64,000 bases of DNA from Cryptomeria japonica (GCF_030272615.1 NC_081409.1:472868573-472932572); one strand, 5' to 3'; counted from the stretch's first letter, positions 12,252 to 24,248 are shown. Translations and numbers: made by a program. Notes: generated by a model not told the origin, from the letters alone.

Positions 12252-14922
12252 TTAGTGAGTAGAAGATAGGGGTAGGACCCCTAACTTGCTTCTGAGATAC
12301 TCAAAAGTGTCCCTTGGTAGTGGCTTTGTGAAGATGTCTACTATTCACTCCTTTGAACTGATATATTCTAGCACAACTTTCTTCTCTTGAACTTCTTCTT
12401 TGAGATAATGATACTTTATAGATATATGCTTTGTCTTAGAGTGCATCATTGGATTCTTTGAAATGTTAATGGCACTAGTATTATCACAGAATATAGTTAC
12501 TGGCTCAGTAACGTTCTCATTTATACCTTCCAACAATTGTTTGATCCATGCTATATTGGTACAATTCAATGCTACAACAACATATTCAGCTTCTGTTGTA
12601 GATTGAGAAATACATCCTTGTTTCTTGCTAAGCCAACTTACTAGTCTTTCTCCCAAAAAGAAAGCTCCACAGCCTGTGCTTTTCCTATCATCTATGTTGC
12701 CTACCCAATCAACATCAGTATAAACTTTTAAATCAAAATTATTTCTCTTTTCATATACTAAGCCATAATCTTTTGTGCCTCTCAGGTATCTGAAAATTCT
12801 CTTGATTGCTATCATATGGGTTTCCTTGGGATCTGCAGAGAATCTTGCTACAATACCTACTACATGTGCTATATCTGGTCTACTATGCACAACATATTGC
12901 AATTTTCCAATCATAGATCGGTAAAGTGTCTCATCAACAGATGCAGATTCATCATTCTTTGATAATTTACAGCTAGTAGTCATAGGAGTACTTACTAGTT
13001 TAGAATCCTCCATTCCGTATTTCTTCAAGATTTCCTTTATGTACTTGGATTGAGTAATAAAAATCTCATCTTTCATTTGCAATATCTGTAAACCTATAAA
13101 ATACTTTATCTCACCGATTAGTGACATCTCAAATTCTTTGCACATTTCATTTCCAAAGTTCTTGCATAAGGAGTCATTACCATAAAATATAATGTCATCA
13201 ACAAATATGGCTGAGATCAATATTCCATTGTCCTCATCTTTCTTCATGTACATATTATTGTTTTCACTTGTCCTTATAAAACTAATCTTGATTAAATAAG
13301 AGTGCAATCTTTCATACCATGCTCTAGGTGCTTGTTTCAAACCATATAAGGCTTTGTTCAGTTTGCATACCTGATCTTTACTCCTGTCTTCAACAAATCC
13401 TTTAGGTTGTTCAATGAAAACTTCTTCTTCTAGTATACCATTCAAAAATGTAGATTTAACATCCATTTGATATACCTTGAAAGTTTTGAAAGTAGCATAT
13501 GCCAACAATGTTCTTACTCCCTCAAGTCTAGCCACAGGTGCAAAAGTCTCACCATAATCTATTCCTTCTTCTTGAGCATAACCTTTGCAAACTAGTCTTT
13601 CTTTATTATGAATGACCTCACCCTTTTCAGTTAGCTTGTTTATGAAAATCCACTTAGCACTGATTACAGTTTTGTCCTTTATTCTTGGGATTAGTGTCCA
13701 TGTGTTGTTCTTCTTGATTTGATCAATTTCTTCTTTCATAGCATTTACCCAATCTTCACTGTTAAATGCCTCTTTTACTATTCTCGGTTCAAATTTAGAA
13801 ATCAGACGTGTTCTATCTCAGTTTGTTTCTTATCATTACTGGATAATCTATATCTCCTTTAATTTGACTTGATGCATGATGTCTTCTAACATATTTATCC
13901 AATATAGGCTTAGTAGGTTCTGTATGATCTTCTTCATCACTCGGTAACTGGACATTATCTTCATTTTCTTCAACAGCTTTCTCGGTAGGACTTCTCGGTT
14001 GAACATAAACAAATTTTTCATAATCTTCTGGTTCTTTGGAATTTCCTTCATCATTTCTTTCTGCAAATTCATCAATTTTCACATTTGGACTTTCCACTAT
14101 TTTGTTAGATGATTTGATCAGGCATTTAAATGCTTTACTTCTAGAAGAATAACCAAGAAATGTTCCTTCTTCACTTTTTTGATCAAACTTTCCATTTTTG
14201 TCATCTTTGTGAACATAGCATCTACTTCTAAAGATTTTAAAGTAACTTACATTAGGTTTCTTGTCATACCAGATCTCATATGGTGTCTTCATATTTCCTT
14301 TCTTCAGTTGAACTTGGTTCAGGGTGTAAACTATAGTGCTGATTGCTTCTCTCCAAAATGTTTGAGGTACCCTCTTTTCTATCATCAGGGTTCTTGCACA
14401 ATCCACAATTGATCTGTTTCTTCTCTCAGCTATCCCATTTTGTTGAGGTGTTCTCGGTGCAGATACTTGCCTCTTTATACCATGATCATTGCAGTATAAG
14501 TTAAATTCATCAGAAGTGAATTCTCCTCCTCTATCAGATCTAATACATTTCAGTTGTCTTCATGTTTCATTTTCAACTCTTGTCTTGTACCATTTGAACA
14601 TTTGAAAAGCTTCTAATTTTTCTTTTAAAAACATAACTGACATCATCCTTGAGTAATCATCTACAAATAATATGAAATATTTATCACCATAATAACTTTG
14701 AACTCTCATAGGACCACAAAGATCAGTGTGTACTAGATCTAAAATTCCTTTAGAAGTGTAGGACTTACTTGTAAAGCTTGATATTGTCGTCTTACCCATT
14801 TGGCATCCTTGGCACATAGCATTCTTAGGTTTTTCAAGACTCGGTAGTCCTCTTACTCGGTCCTTCTTACTTATTTTGATCAGATTATCAAAATTTACAT
14901 GACAAAACCTTTTATGCCATAA
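12252..14922 (-). pseudogene. Element C pol: integrase, reverse transcriptase, RNase H
   Basis: Copia order on the minus strand. The pre-integrase and integrase core lie at about 14922-14560 (HTDLCGP, FVDDYSRMM), then RSDRGGEF near 14540 and PQQNGIAERRNRS to the integrase end at 13813. RT and RNase H occupy one long open frame, 13739-12345 (464 residues: [53 protein letters not shown]). Damage is light: TGA at about 14559, one frameshift between 13813 and 13739, and TGA at 12345-12347; the frame then continues to a natural TAA at 12252-12254. The upstream end is where D cuts the gene. The RT catalytic FVDD is intact. Expected role: copy element RNA into DNA and integrate it. Confidence 0.94.
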
Positions 14923-14927
14923 TCAGG
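14923..14927. repeat. Target duplication of element D (left)
   Basis: TCAGG here and CCAGG at 22682-22686. The one mismatch is a C-to-T change, judged from the A and C family consensus CCAGG. Removing one copy with D restores C's frame. Confidence 0.8.
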
Positions 14928-16314
14928 TGATGCTCTATGAAATGGACAAGGTTAGCAAATGACAAACAACACAAGACACAAGAAATCGTTAGTGTTAGTC
15001 AATCAAAAACTAATCTAAATAGGCATATCAAAAGAGATACTAAAATCATGCTAATATATCTAACAAATGAAACAAAGATAATAAGACATCTCCAAATGTC
15101 TCTTAGCATGCTCTTAGCTCCTTCTCCCTTGTTCCTCTCCTCTCCAAGTTCCAAAATAGTGTAGCTCTCAGCAGCTTTTTCCACTATGGATGCTTATGGA
15201 GGATTGAGATTTTAGTATTTTGCTCTAAATGTAAAATGAAAAGCTAAAATACTAGATGCTATAAAAATGATTGATTTTAACCAAAATAACAAGATTTTAG
15301 TTTGCTATGCTAAATTCTCTCTAAAATGCTTATAGGTTAAATGCATACAAGTTTTCAAGATCTGGATTATGAAGAAATGGGCTCTATTTATAGGAAAAAT
15401 GGAGCAATGGATGGTTGAGATTGAGTAATCTCAACAAGGGTCAGGATTGAATGATTTTCAATCCATGTGAGGGCTTTCAACCCAATCCTAGGATGATAAG
15501 TGTCAATGTGAGATAGGTTGAGAGGAGAGGGAATAAGCATTAAATGCTTGATATGACCTTGGGATTTAAAGTCAAAGTTAGTTGAATGAATAAACTCTTT
15601 ATTCAAAGAATAAAGCTTTTATCCAATGGATAAACTCTTGTGCAAATGTAAAAAGGGATAAACATGGTCAAAGCAATAAATGTTTGGGGAGACAAGTTTG
15701 AAATAGCCATAAATGGTTATGTAAGAGCCATAAATGGTCATGTAAGAGCCATTAGTGGTCTTGGAAGACTTTGGGGGTTAATTTGTTGAACACACAAAGC
15801 ATTAAATGTTTTTCAAAAACTTTTGAAGTCTTTGAGAAGTGACTCCATTTTGCTTAGGAATGTGACAATAATTAGGGGGTGGATTAGGTTAATTAGGAAG
15901 GGGTTAGAAGAATCTAGAAGGGGATTAGATTTGCAAGTAGATTTGGTGGGTGAGGGAAAATAGGATTTTATTAAAATAAAAATTCATTTATTTCAATAAA
16001 TGTGTGAAGTTGCTTTTGTAAGAAAATGCAAGTGGGGGGGGGATAATGATTTAAATAAATGTTTTATTTAATTTATTTAAAAGAGGAAAAAGGGGGATTT
16101 AATTAAATAAACAGATTTTATTTATTTAATTGATTGTGAATTTGGTTTAATGAATTAATTAAAATAAATTGAATAATTTTTTTTAATTAATAGGAGAATA
16201 TTTGGAGATGAATTAATTAAATATTTAATTTAATTAACTGATGGCTAGTGGATTTTTAATTAAATAAATAGCGAATATTCATTTAATTAAACTTTACAGA
16301 TTTGTGTGACTACA
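14928..16314 (-). repeat. Element D 3' LTR
   Basis: 1,387 bp. The outer third is AT-rich with TTTATTTAAT-type runs (15960-16300). Short frames inside are not supported as genes. It is shorter than the right LTR, which has internal tandem expansions. Confidence 0.85.
15384..15393 (-). promoter_or_regulatory. TATA box, element D 3' LTR
   Basis: Minus-strand CTATAAATAG followed by AGCCCATTTC. The matching box in the other LTR is at 21360-21369. Its position about 930 bases into the LTR fits a U3/R boundary. Confidence 0.65.
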
Positions 16315-16332
16315 TTTGCCCCTCTTTGAGAC
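16315..16332 (-). other. Polypurine tract of element D
   Basis: Minus-strand GTCTCAAAGAGGGGCAAA directly before the LTR TGTAG. Nearly the same tract precedes F's 3' LTR at 55497-55515. Confidence 0.8.
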
Positions 16333-16624
16333 TGTGTGGTTTATCGCATCGTTTCAAAGAAAAAAAAACTGGTGGGAAGAAAACGCCCCATAAAATATTA
16401 ATTTAATGGGTGGTATGCCCCCTTGAGAGATGGGCCGAAATTTTTTGAAAAATCGAGCGATCTCTCGAAAAAGAATGAAAATTGGCAGGGTGTTAGAAGA
16501 GAAGAAGTGAGCAATACGGGTGAAAAATAGAAGAAATCGGGAGAAAAATGGAGAAATGGGGGGCTCAAGAAGTTCACGGGGACCATGGCAGTGAGCGGGG
16601 AGAAGTTATGGTGACGGCGAAGGG

Positions 16625-16631
16625 TATAAAT
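16625..16631 (+). promoter_or_regulatory. Candidate TATA box for the PMD pseudogene
   Basis: TATAAAT in GGGTATAAATGGGG on the + strand, 98 bases before the proposed ATG at 16729. The segment from about 16580 is GC-richer than the rest of D. It suggests the captured gene came with its own promoter; this is inference. Confidence 0.45.
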
Positions 16632-16728
16632 GGGGTGAAAGGGATGGAAATAGGATCATTTGTGACCGCGACTAGTGTGAAACTAGAGCTCTGATAGTGA
16701 CATTTTGGAGGAGTGAGCAGCAGTCAGG

Positions 16729-19443
16729 ATGCCAGTACCAATTATAGAGCACAGATTTGAGCGAGTCTAACGGTTCCAGCAGCTAGACGACTACAGACCA
16801 GTGGTACGCAAATTGGAATTTTGAATTTTTATGCATTTTTTAAAGGCTTTTTGTTGAGTCCAAGTTGAGTCGGAGCAATAGCGCTGAAACTATAGTTTTG
16901 GTGCTATTGCCCAATTAGCTAGCACTACTGTGCCGTAATGGTGCTATTGGCCTATTGTTTGAGCACTTTTGAAATGTTTTAGCGCTATTGCATGCATTTT
17001 TAGGCGCTATTGATTAATAAGCGCTATTGAGGGCTTGATTGAGCACTATTGTTCTTATTTAGCACTACTGTGTAGTTGTTTTAGCGCATTTATAGTTTGA
17101 GCACTGTTGGATAGCTTATTGAACACTTTTGTTAGGGTTGTAGCGCTATTGTTGAGAAACTAGTGCTTTTGTTGGTAAAATAGCACTTTTGTTTTAAGAT
17201 AAATAGATGCCCCAGTTTGGATGAAGAAAATCTCCTGATGCCAATGATGGATGGATGGCGATGTGAAGTGGGAGTTATTTTGAACCATAGCAGCCTAATG
17301 AGACTTAGGTCATTTTTAGGATAAATGCATGTTGAAGTCGAGGTTGCTATGATTGCTTACCTGTTGAGACCTGAAAATACTTGATCAAAGTAACCGTTGA
17401 TACTCTAGGTTTAAACTTAAGAAAGTTTGAAAACAAAACAACTGATGGTGATTGATGAATGTCCATGTGCAGGAGGATCTAGGCATGTTGCAGTTACGCG
17501 AGAGACATCCAATGACATAAGGGTTGTGGGATCAATTGACAGAGACGGAGATTGATTGTATTGCCACGACTGGATTATATGAGGTGATGCACATGCCCAT
17601 GATTCAGATGAATCACAGATTGATCACAGCGTTAGCTGAGTGGTGGCACAGTGAGACGTGCACCTTCCATCTGGCACAGGGGGAGATGACAGTGATCCTA
17701 GAGGATGTGTGGTGCATCCTGCGGATTCTGATTCGGGGGGAGTTGGTCACATATGACAGATCCTAGGGGACCCTTGTAGTTCAGAGGTTCTTTGATGAGG
17801 ATGTTTTTATTGATGATGGCTCTATTGCTTGGAAGGAGATAGCTGTGTTATATGAGCCTCTACCAGCAGTTCTATCAGGTATCATGGGAGGAATTCTGTG
17901 TCTGGATAGATGATCACATGGTTTGGCCGTGGGGTGGGGGCAGGTGATCGAGATGATGATTACCGAGGGAACCCGATTTGTGTGGGGGCCATGCATGCTA
18001 GAGAACCTATACTAGGAGCTTCATGAGGTGGTTTACCGGGGGAGGGGTTCCTTAGCAGTGGGCATGATATTGCTGCATAATTGGGCCTAGGAGCACCTAC
18101 TAGTGACTCGACCAGTGAGTTTGAGGTTCCGCATAGTAGATCAGCCATATATGTTCATGTATAGTGACATGATGAGTCAGCCCCACCTGGGGAAGTTAGA
18201 GTGGTGGCGGCGGGCACTGGACGATCTAGATGCAGTCATATGGCAACCATACCTGGAGTGTGAGCCATGGGATGATGATGCAGAGGCACTGCCCTATGTT
18301 TTTATGACCCGATTCCTCATTGGGAGGACCTCATACCATGTGGAGAGATAGGTGTCTGGGAGAGTTCTGAGGCAGTTTGGACGGCAGTAGGGACTGCCTG
18401 GTGGATCAGGGGAGAATGCGCAGGTGATTCGGGAGAGGTATGCATGGGGGCTAGTGCTGCCGTATGATCAGGCACTCGCAGAGTTTCAGACGCTATAGGC
18501 AAGACCATGGGACATACGACTGAGGGTCGTGGATGCAGGAGTAGCAGATGAGTACACGCAGTACCGGGCGGCACACCCGATCCTACGGATATCTGATTCA
18601 GCAGAGCCGATTCCAGATTTTGTGGATGAGAGGGGATGGAGATGGAGGAGGGTAGGAGGTCGAGGACCATGGGTAGGTGGAGGAGAGGGAGGAGGAGGTG
18701 GAGGAGGAGGAGGTGGAGGAGGAGGAGGAGGTGGTGGGTTGGGGATGCAGATTCAGTGGAGAGGGAGAGGTGGACTGCCACTACAGATAGCACAGGGACT
18801 GCTGATATAGGGAGGAGTTCGACTGGGTGGGAGGGGGATGGAGAGGGAGATCCCGATGGATAGAGGGGAGAGAGCTACTAGAGAGGGTGGTACAGGTGAG
18901 GCTGCTATGGATACCGGGGAGGGAGCCACGGGAGATCTTAGAGATCACATGATAGCACATTTGCAGACCCAAGTAGAGGATTTGGAGGCGGAGGTGGCAG
19001 CTAGGGATGTGTAGCTATTTGCACAGGAGTCAGAGCTGGTTGTGGTGCTGCAGAAGAGGGATAGTGCAGTGGAGAGATTAGAAGAGCTGCAGGAGAGAGT
19101 CCGGATTGGAGTAGGAGCATAGGGGCCTATGGGGGAGGTGATGAGGGAGATGTGATGAGCACAGGCAGAGATAGACTACTAGTGGGGTTTATATGAGCAA
19201 GTGGTGCTAGCTAGTCAGTGAGCTCTTAGCTATTCTCAGATGCGGTAGGCCAGATCAGAGCGATCACAGAGGGTGCAGAGTAGTGGGGGTGTGATGGGTC
19301 CTCTGCGGAGGGAGAGATCAAGGGATGCAAGAGTGAGTGGGGGTTCGATGAGGCCTCCACGGAGAGATGGATTAGGTGGTGTGGGTACCAGTGGGGGAGC
19401 AGGTGGTGATGGTGGTAGAGCATCTGGCTAGAGTGGCATTTGA
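16729..19443 (+). pseudogene. Plant mobile domain (PMD) protein pseudogene, two exons, antisense within element D
   Basis: Exon 1 (16729-16803, 25 codons, one TAA) starts MPVPIIEHRF and ends at a GT donor at 16804. The intron runs 16804-17472, ending TGTGCAG. Exon 2 (17473 to about 19431 or 19443) stays in one frame. The PMD signature is clear: LTETEIDCIATTGLYEV, then ITALAEWWHSETCTFHL, then GEMTVILEDVWCILRI (17524-17750). Later parts fit the family: a region around LEWWRRALDDLDAVIWQPY (about 18208-18265) and VLRQFG (about 18364), then a glycine tract (about 18680-18740), a probable coiled coil (about 18950-19100) and a Gly/Ser/Arg-rich tail. PMDs occur in host MAIN/MAIL1-type nuclear proteins that affect silencing, and in transposons. 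About 16 in-frame stops, mostly TAG, and no frameshift in exon 2 show decay by substitution. It cannot make a full protein. Confidence 0.85.
16804..17472 (+). other. Putative intron filled with AGCGCTATTG-like repeats
   Basis: GTACGC donor and TGTGCAG acceptor in phase 0; splicing joins two segments both in the PMD frame. Between about 16876 and 17195 a degenerate decamer (AGCGCTATTG, AGCACTATTG, AGCACTTTTG and similar) recurs about 16 times at irregular spacing near 20 bases, mostly in the same orientation. The remaining intron is unremarkable. Confidence 0.65.
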
Positions 19444-20700
19444 GAGAGCATTTTTGCATATATGTATTGTATCATTGTTTATTTTTTGGACTGTATCTTG
19501 GATGTCTTTTGGTAGCCGATTTTGTAGACTTCATTGTACTTTGATATATGAGATGATATATATGAGGAGATCCTATATTTTGATGATATGCATTTGATAT
19601 GTATGGATGTTTATGTAGGATGATGAGTTATTGCTTAGATGGGTATGTGTACATGTATGCATTTGATGAGATGTTTCTTATATGCATGTTTTTATGATGA
19701 TTTATGATGTGGGATACTGACATATGAATGCAGGTTTATATATGTATGATTTGTTTGATTTTTGATGTAATGCTTTATGTATGTAATGCCATGATGATGA
19801 TGTATGCTTATGATGATTTATGAATAGGATTTTTGGTGTTTCCTATTGCAATATAATGATGAGATAATTTATGTGATGATGTTAATGCAATGGTTGAATG
19901 AATGATGTTTATGTATGGATATGCATCTAGATTTTTTTAGATGAATGTAATATGGATAAACAAAATGTAAAGTACAAATGTTTATATGATAATGTTTAAA
20001 TGAATGCATATGCATAAATGGATATATATAAAATGGTATGAACAAATTGTTTTTTGGAAACAAATGGTTTTATGATTCTAAATGCGTAAATATGTTTAAG
20101 TAAAAATGATAATATGATGATATTACAACTGATGGTTTTAATAACTGCACCTTAATGCAATTAAAAAGAGGATAATGAATGCAATGTGAATGAATCCTAA
20201 AATGAGCATAATAAAATACTTTAATAATGGATGAATGAATGCACCTTTTCACTAATGAATGTATGCAATGATAAATGATAAATAATGATGAAATGATGAT
20301 GGATAATTGACACTAAATGAATGCCTAGTAAATGATTTAAAACAATTTGATCCCACGAATGAATCTAATTATTTATGATTTATGTAATGATGCCAATGAT
20401 TAATGAAAACTAATGTAAAAAATGAACTATATGCAATATCAAGTTAAAAATGACATGAATGGACTTAATGCAAGATGCACCTAAATGCGATGATGATATG
20501 ACCATGAGGAATGCAAGGTTTTTGAGACTTTGCATGATGCATTGATGATGTATCAGAGTACTCGGCCATGATTGTATCCAAGACTAGCTTTAAATGGTTA
20601 TATTTTGCATATAAAACCTACATATGAATGAATGAATCGATGGGTGATATGCAACGGAATGCAATATATAAACAGATGAGATGAAATGATGATCCATAGT
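19444..20700 (+). repeat. ATG/AATG-rich low-complexity tract in element D
   Basis: After the pseudogene the sequence becomes dense in TATG, GATG and AATGAATG words, first TATG-rich (about 19450-19800) then AATGA-rich (to about 20700). No supported gene. A similar tract follows the small broken frame at 45778-46128 (46160-46640). Confidence 0.6.
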
Positions 20701-20978
20701 GCTCTATTTTCATCATTGAGATTTAAAATGTTGGAAGAGAATACAAGCATCTTGACATAATGATTCAAGATGACCTGAGTATTCCTTACATGGATTTTAT
20801 ATAGCATGTTAATACAAACGACTTGATATAAGGGTCAAGTCAACCAGAGTATTTCTTGTGGAACAGACAAGGATTATTTCCGTTCATGCATGACTTGGAT
20901 CGTCCTCCTTGATCTTAGGCTGATCATATCCTGAGACAAGTGCATACCGTACTAAGAGATAAAAATCTTTATTCAAAT
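20701..20978 (+). other. Element D, sequence between low-complexity tract and 5' LTR
   Basis: Non-repetitive, no frame supported. As D reads on the minus strand, the primer binding site should lie at the right end of this stretch, but I see no good tRNA complement. The LTR boundary is an alignment estimate. Confidence 0.4.
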
Positions 20979-21989
20979 TGGATGAGGGGGAAGGAACCAA
21001 CAACAAAGTTCAATGTTAATAAGTTAGTTTCAACCATAGAAACAAAACAAAGAACTAAAAACCATTCCAAACATATCAAAAGAGATTTCAAAAAGCATGA
21101 AAGAAGTTTAACAAAATAAAAGAAAGGAGAAGAGCCTCCCTAAGATGCTTCCATGATGCCTTTTGATGCTTCTCCCTTGTTTCTCCCCTCTCCAAGTCCC
21201 AAAGGAGTGTAGCTCTCAGCTTTTAACACTAGCCATGGATGCCATATGGAGATTCAAGATGGTTGAATATGATAAGCAAATGCTATGAAAAAACTCTATG
21301 CTAATACCAGTATAACAACAATACTCTAATGCTTCCTCCTTTGCTTGAGGAGAAGGGTTCTATTTATAGAAGAAATGGGGAAATGAAGGGTTGAGATTGA
21401 ATAATCTCAACAAGGGTCAGGATTGAATGATATTCAATCCATGTGAGACTTTCAACCCAATCCCATGTTGACAAGTGTCACCATGAGGAGGCTTGAGAGG
21501 AGAGATAAGGAGCATTAAATGCTTGAGGGGACATGATGGTTACCCTAGTCAAAGAAATAAATGCTTTGAAGAGACACATGGGTTACATGAGGGTTAAGTT
21601 AGGGGTCAAAGTCCTTAACCATGGGTGCAAGTGGAATTAACCATTAATGGTCATGTAAGAGCCATAAGTGGTTTGGAAGACTTTAGAGGTTAACCATTTG
21701 AAGACTTAAAGCCTTAAATGCCTTTCAAAGACTTTGAGGGCTTTGAGAAGTGACTCCAAGTTGCTTAGGAATGTGACAATATTTAGGGGATGGATTAGGC
21801 TAATTAGGAAGGGGTTAGAAGAATCTAGAAGGGATTTAGGCATGCAAGTGGATTTTGTAGGAGAATGCAAGTGGGAGGAATTTTGGGATTTTCAATTAAA
21901 ATAAAATCATTTATTTCAATTAAATGGTGCAAGTTACATTTGGGTAAATATTCAAATAAATATTAATTTATTTAAATGAGAAAAAGGAA

Positions 21990-22200
21990 GATAAAGCATT
22001 AAATGCTTGAAGACTTTAAAGGAAACCATTAAAGGTTTGAGAAGACTCTAGAAGGAAGCCATTAAATTTGAAGACTTTAAGGGAAACCATTAAAGTCTTA
22101 AGAAGACTTTAAGGGAAACCATTAAAGGCTTGAGAAAACTCTAGTAAGAAGCCATTAAGTTTGAATACTTTAAGGGAAACCATTAAAGGTTTCAAGTGGG
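21990..22200. repeat. Tandem AAACCATTAAAG repeat in element D 5' LTR
   Basis: Imperfect units containing GAAGACTTTAAGGGAAACC, with ATTAAAGGTTTGAGAAGACT, repeat at about 35-bp and 70-bp spacing. The other LTR has no such block, so it expanded after or during insertion. Confidence 0.7.
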
Positions 22201-22223
22201 TGAGGATAAATAGGATTTTTAAA

Positions 22224-22385
22224 TAAATAATTTATTTAAAATAGTTGTGCAACTTGCATTTGTAGGAAAATACAAGAGGGTGGAGGATAAAGGTGATTTA
22301 AATAAATGATTTATTTAAAATAGTTGTGCAACTTGCATTTGTAGGAAAATACAAGTGGGTGGAGGATAAAGGTGATTTAAATAAA
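22224..22385. repeat. 79-bp tandem duplication in element D 5' LTR
   Basis: The unit around ATAGTTGTGCAACTTGCATT starts at 22241 and again at 22320 (period 79), with only a few differences. The left LTR has a single diverged copy near 16000. Confidence 0.8.
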
Positions 22386-22681
22386 TTATTTATTTATTTA
22401 AATGTGAGAGGTGGGATTTTGGGGGATTTAAATAAATATTAATTTATTTAAATGTGAGAGAATATTTAACTAAATAAATATGATTTATTTATTTAATTAA
22501 TGGTCTAAATTTGGTTAAGTGAATTAAATCAAATAAATTGAATAATTTATTTAATTAATAGGAGAAGAGGGTTAACATGAATTAATTAAATATTAATTTA
22601 ATTAATTATTGATTGATGGTTAAATAATCAAATAAATATTAAATATTCATTTAATTAAGTGGACAAATTTATGTGACTACA

Positions 22682-24196
22682 CCAGGTATCATCTATCTTT
22701 GCATAAAGATACTTGTTCTGAGTTGAGTCAAGATGAAATGTATTACCTTTTGTTTGTGTCCCGGTAGCAACTAACTTTCCATGTTTGTCATGAACTTTGA
22801 CAGTTCCTTTCTGAAATTCTATTCGGTATCCTGTATTGTTTAGCTGTGCTACACTCAACAATTTGTATTTCAAACCTTCAACCCAGTATACATCATCACA
22901 TTTAGCATTGTCAAGAAGTGTTATAGATCCTTTACCTTTTACCAGACATGGTGCATCATTACCAAATCTTACATAGCCTCCATCATAGTCTTCTAATTTA
23001 ACAAACTTGTGTTTATCACCTATCATATGATGTGAGCATCCACTGTCTATGATCCAAGAATCATTATTATTTATGTGAGATATTAGGGCTTTTTCTTCAT
23101 ACCTTTCCTCACCAGATCCATCTTTAATAGCCACATAAACAACTTCCTCAGTATTAGTTTCATCAGATTTGTCATCATTGGATTCCTCATCTGCTACTAG
23201 ACATGTCTTTCTATCTCTCCTTCTAAAGTTTCGGTGTCCTCTGTATTGGTTATCTTTCTGCCTGTTATCTTGGTATTCTCTCTTTTCACTAGATTCTTTG
23301 TCAGGGCAGTTAGAGGCCATATGTCCTATTTTATCACAATTGAAACATTTTAAAGGTAGCTTTCCTTTATATTTACCTTTTCCTCTCGGTAACCTTCTGG
23401 CTAATAATGCTTCAAATTCTTCTTGCTTCTTGATTTCCTCATACATTTTGTGCACTTTTTCCATGTTCTTGCAAAATCTTTCACTTGCTCCACTGTGATC
23501 CCCTTCAGAGTACTTACTCATTCTATCATTGTAATCATCAGATTCACTAATATGAAAAGAACTGAATGCAGATTCTACTTTATTTACCGAAGACCCACTG
23601 TTATCAAAATTACTTAACTTAAATGCATGTAGCTTACCAATAGTAGAATCCAAAGAAACTGGCATATTAGGTACAAACCTCAATTCATTGATTGCAGAGA
23701 CTCAAATAGCATAAGCTTGTAGAAGGGTTCTCAACAACTTACTTCTTATATCTTTTTCTTCAATAGTTCCACCTGCTCCTTTAATTTGATTGACAATCTC
23801 CTTTAGTCTTGTACTGTATTGGGTTATGTTCTCACCTTCATTCATCCTCATGGATTCAAGTTGTCCTCTTAGAATATCTACTTTTGCTCTTTGAACATGT
23901 TCATCACCTCCATATATAGATATGAGCTTAGTCCACATTGCTTTTACATCATTGCAGCCTTCTAGATCATTAAACTCTGAGTCAATCAATGCTGATGTTA
24001 TTTCAATCATAGCTTGAATATGTTCTTGCTTTGCCTTAATCTCTTCCAAGGTCATAGGGTTGGTGCTTGGTGCAATGTAATCATTCTCCAGATAATATGT
24101 TGCATATTCTCCAATTCCTGATAAATGCAGTTTCATCCTTTTCTGCCATGTGGAGAAACTTGACTTGTTTAGCTTCGGTGCATCCCTTTTATACAT
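22682..24196 (-). pseudogene. Element C gag and protease, nearly open
   Basis: Starts MYKRDAPKLNKSSFSTWQKR at 24196 on the minus strand. UBN2-like gag is followed by a single in-frame TGA at about 23699-23701 (probably a CGA arginine originally). The frame then continues through a complete CX2CX4HX4C zinc knuckle (CFNCDKIGHMASNC, about 23350-23310) and protease WIIDSGCSHHM (about 23060-23030), to the D insertion at 22682. With D and one target copy removed the frame joins that of the integrase at 14922. Gag forms the particle, the knuckle binds element RNA and the aspartic protease cuts the polyprotein. Only one stop separates this segment from a full gag. Confidence 0.93.
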
Positions 24197-24248
24197 CTTC
24201 GGATCTTTGCCTGAAGTACCTTTAAACTTTTTTCTTCTAGAGTCCTTA

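Larger units (their letters stand above)
14928..22681 (-). mobile_element. Element D: non-autonomous LTR retrotransposon carrying an antisense PMD pseudogene
   Basis: 7,754 bp inserted in C. It starts TGATGC and ends TGACTACA on the + strand, so on the minus strand it starts TGTAGTCAC. The left LTR (14928-16314) and right LTR (about 20979-22681) share blocks such as CATATCAAAAGAGAT and the CTCTCCAAG...GTGTAGCTCTCAG segment. Orientation is minus because GTCTCAAAGAGGGGCAAA (a polypurine tract read on the minus strand) abuts the left LTR, and both LTRs contain a minus-strand CTATAAATAG. I find no gag, protease, RT or integrase motif. The only gene-like content is the + strand PMD pseudogene. I could not recognise the primer binding site near 20978. 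Confidence 0.85.
20979..22681 (-). repeat. Element D 5' LTR
   Basis: About 1.7 kb; the inner boundary is estimated by alignment with the left LTR (offset near 6,046). TATA box 21360-21369 on the minus strand. It is longer than its partner because of tandem repeats at 21990-22400. It ends TGACTACA at 22681. Confidence 0.75.

Noticed and set aside
18636-18863. Arg/Trp-rich frame, and the minus-strand Leu/His-rich frame 18317-18793
   Set aside because: Other-frame shadows of the PMD pseudogene's glycine tract and coding region.
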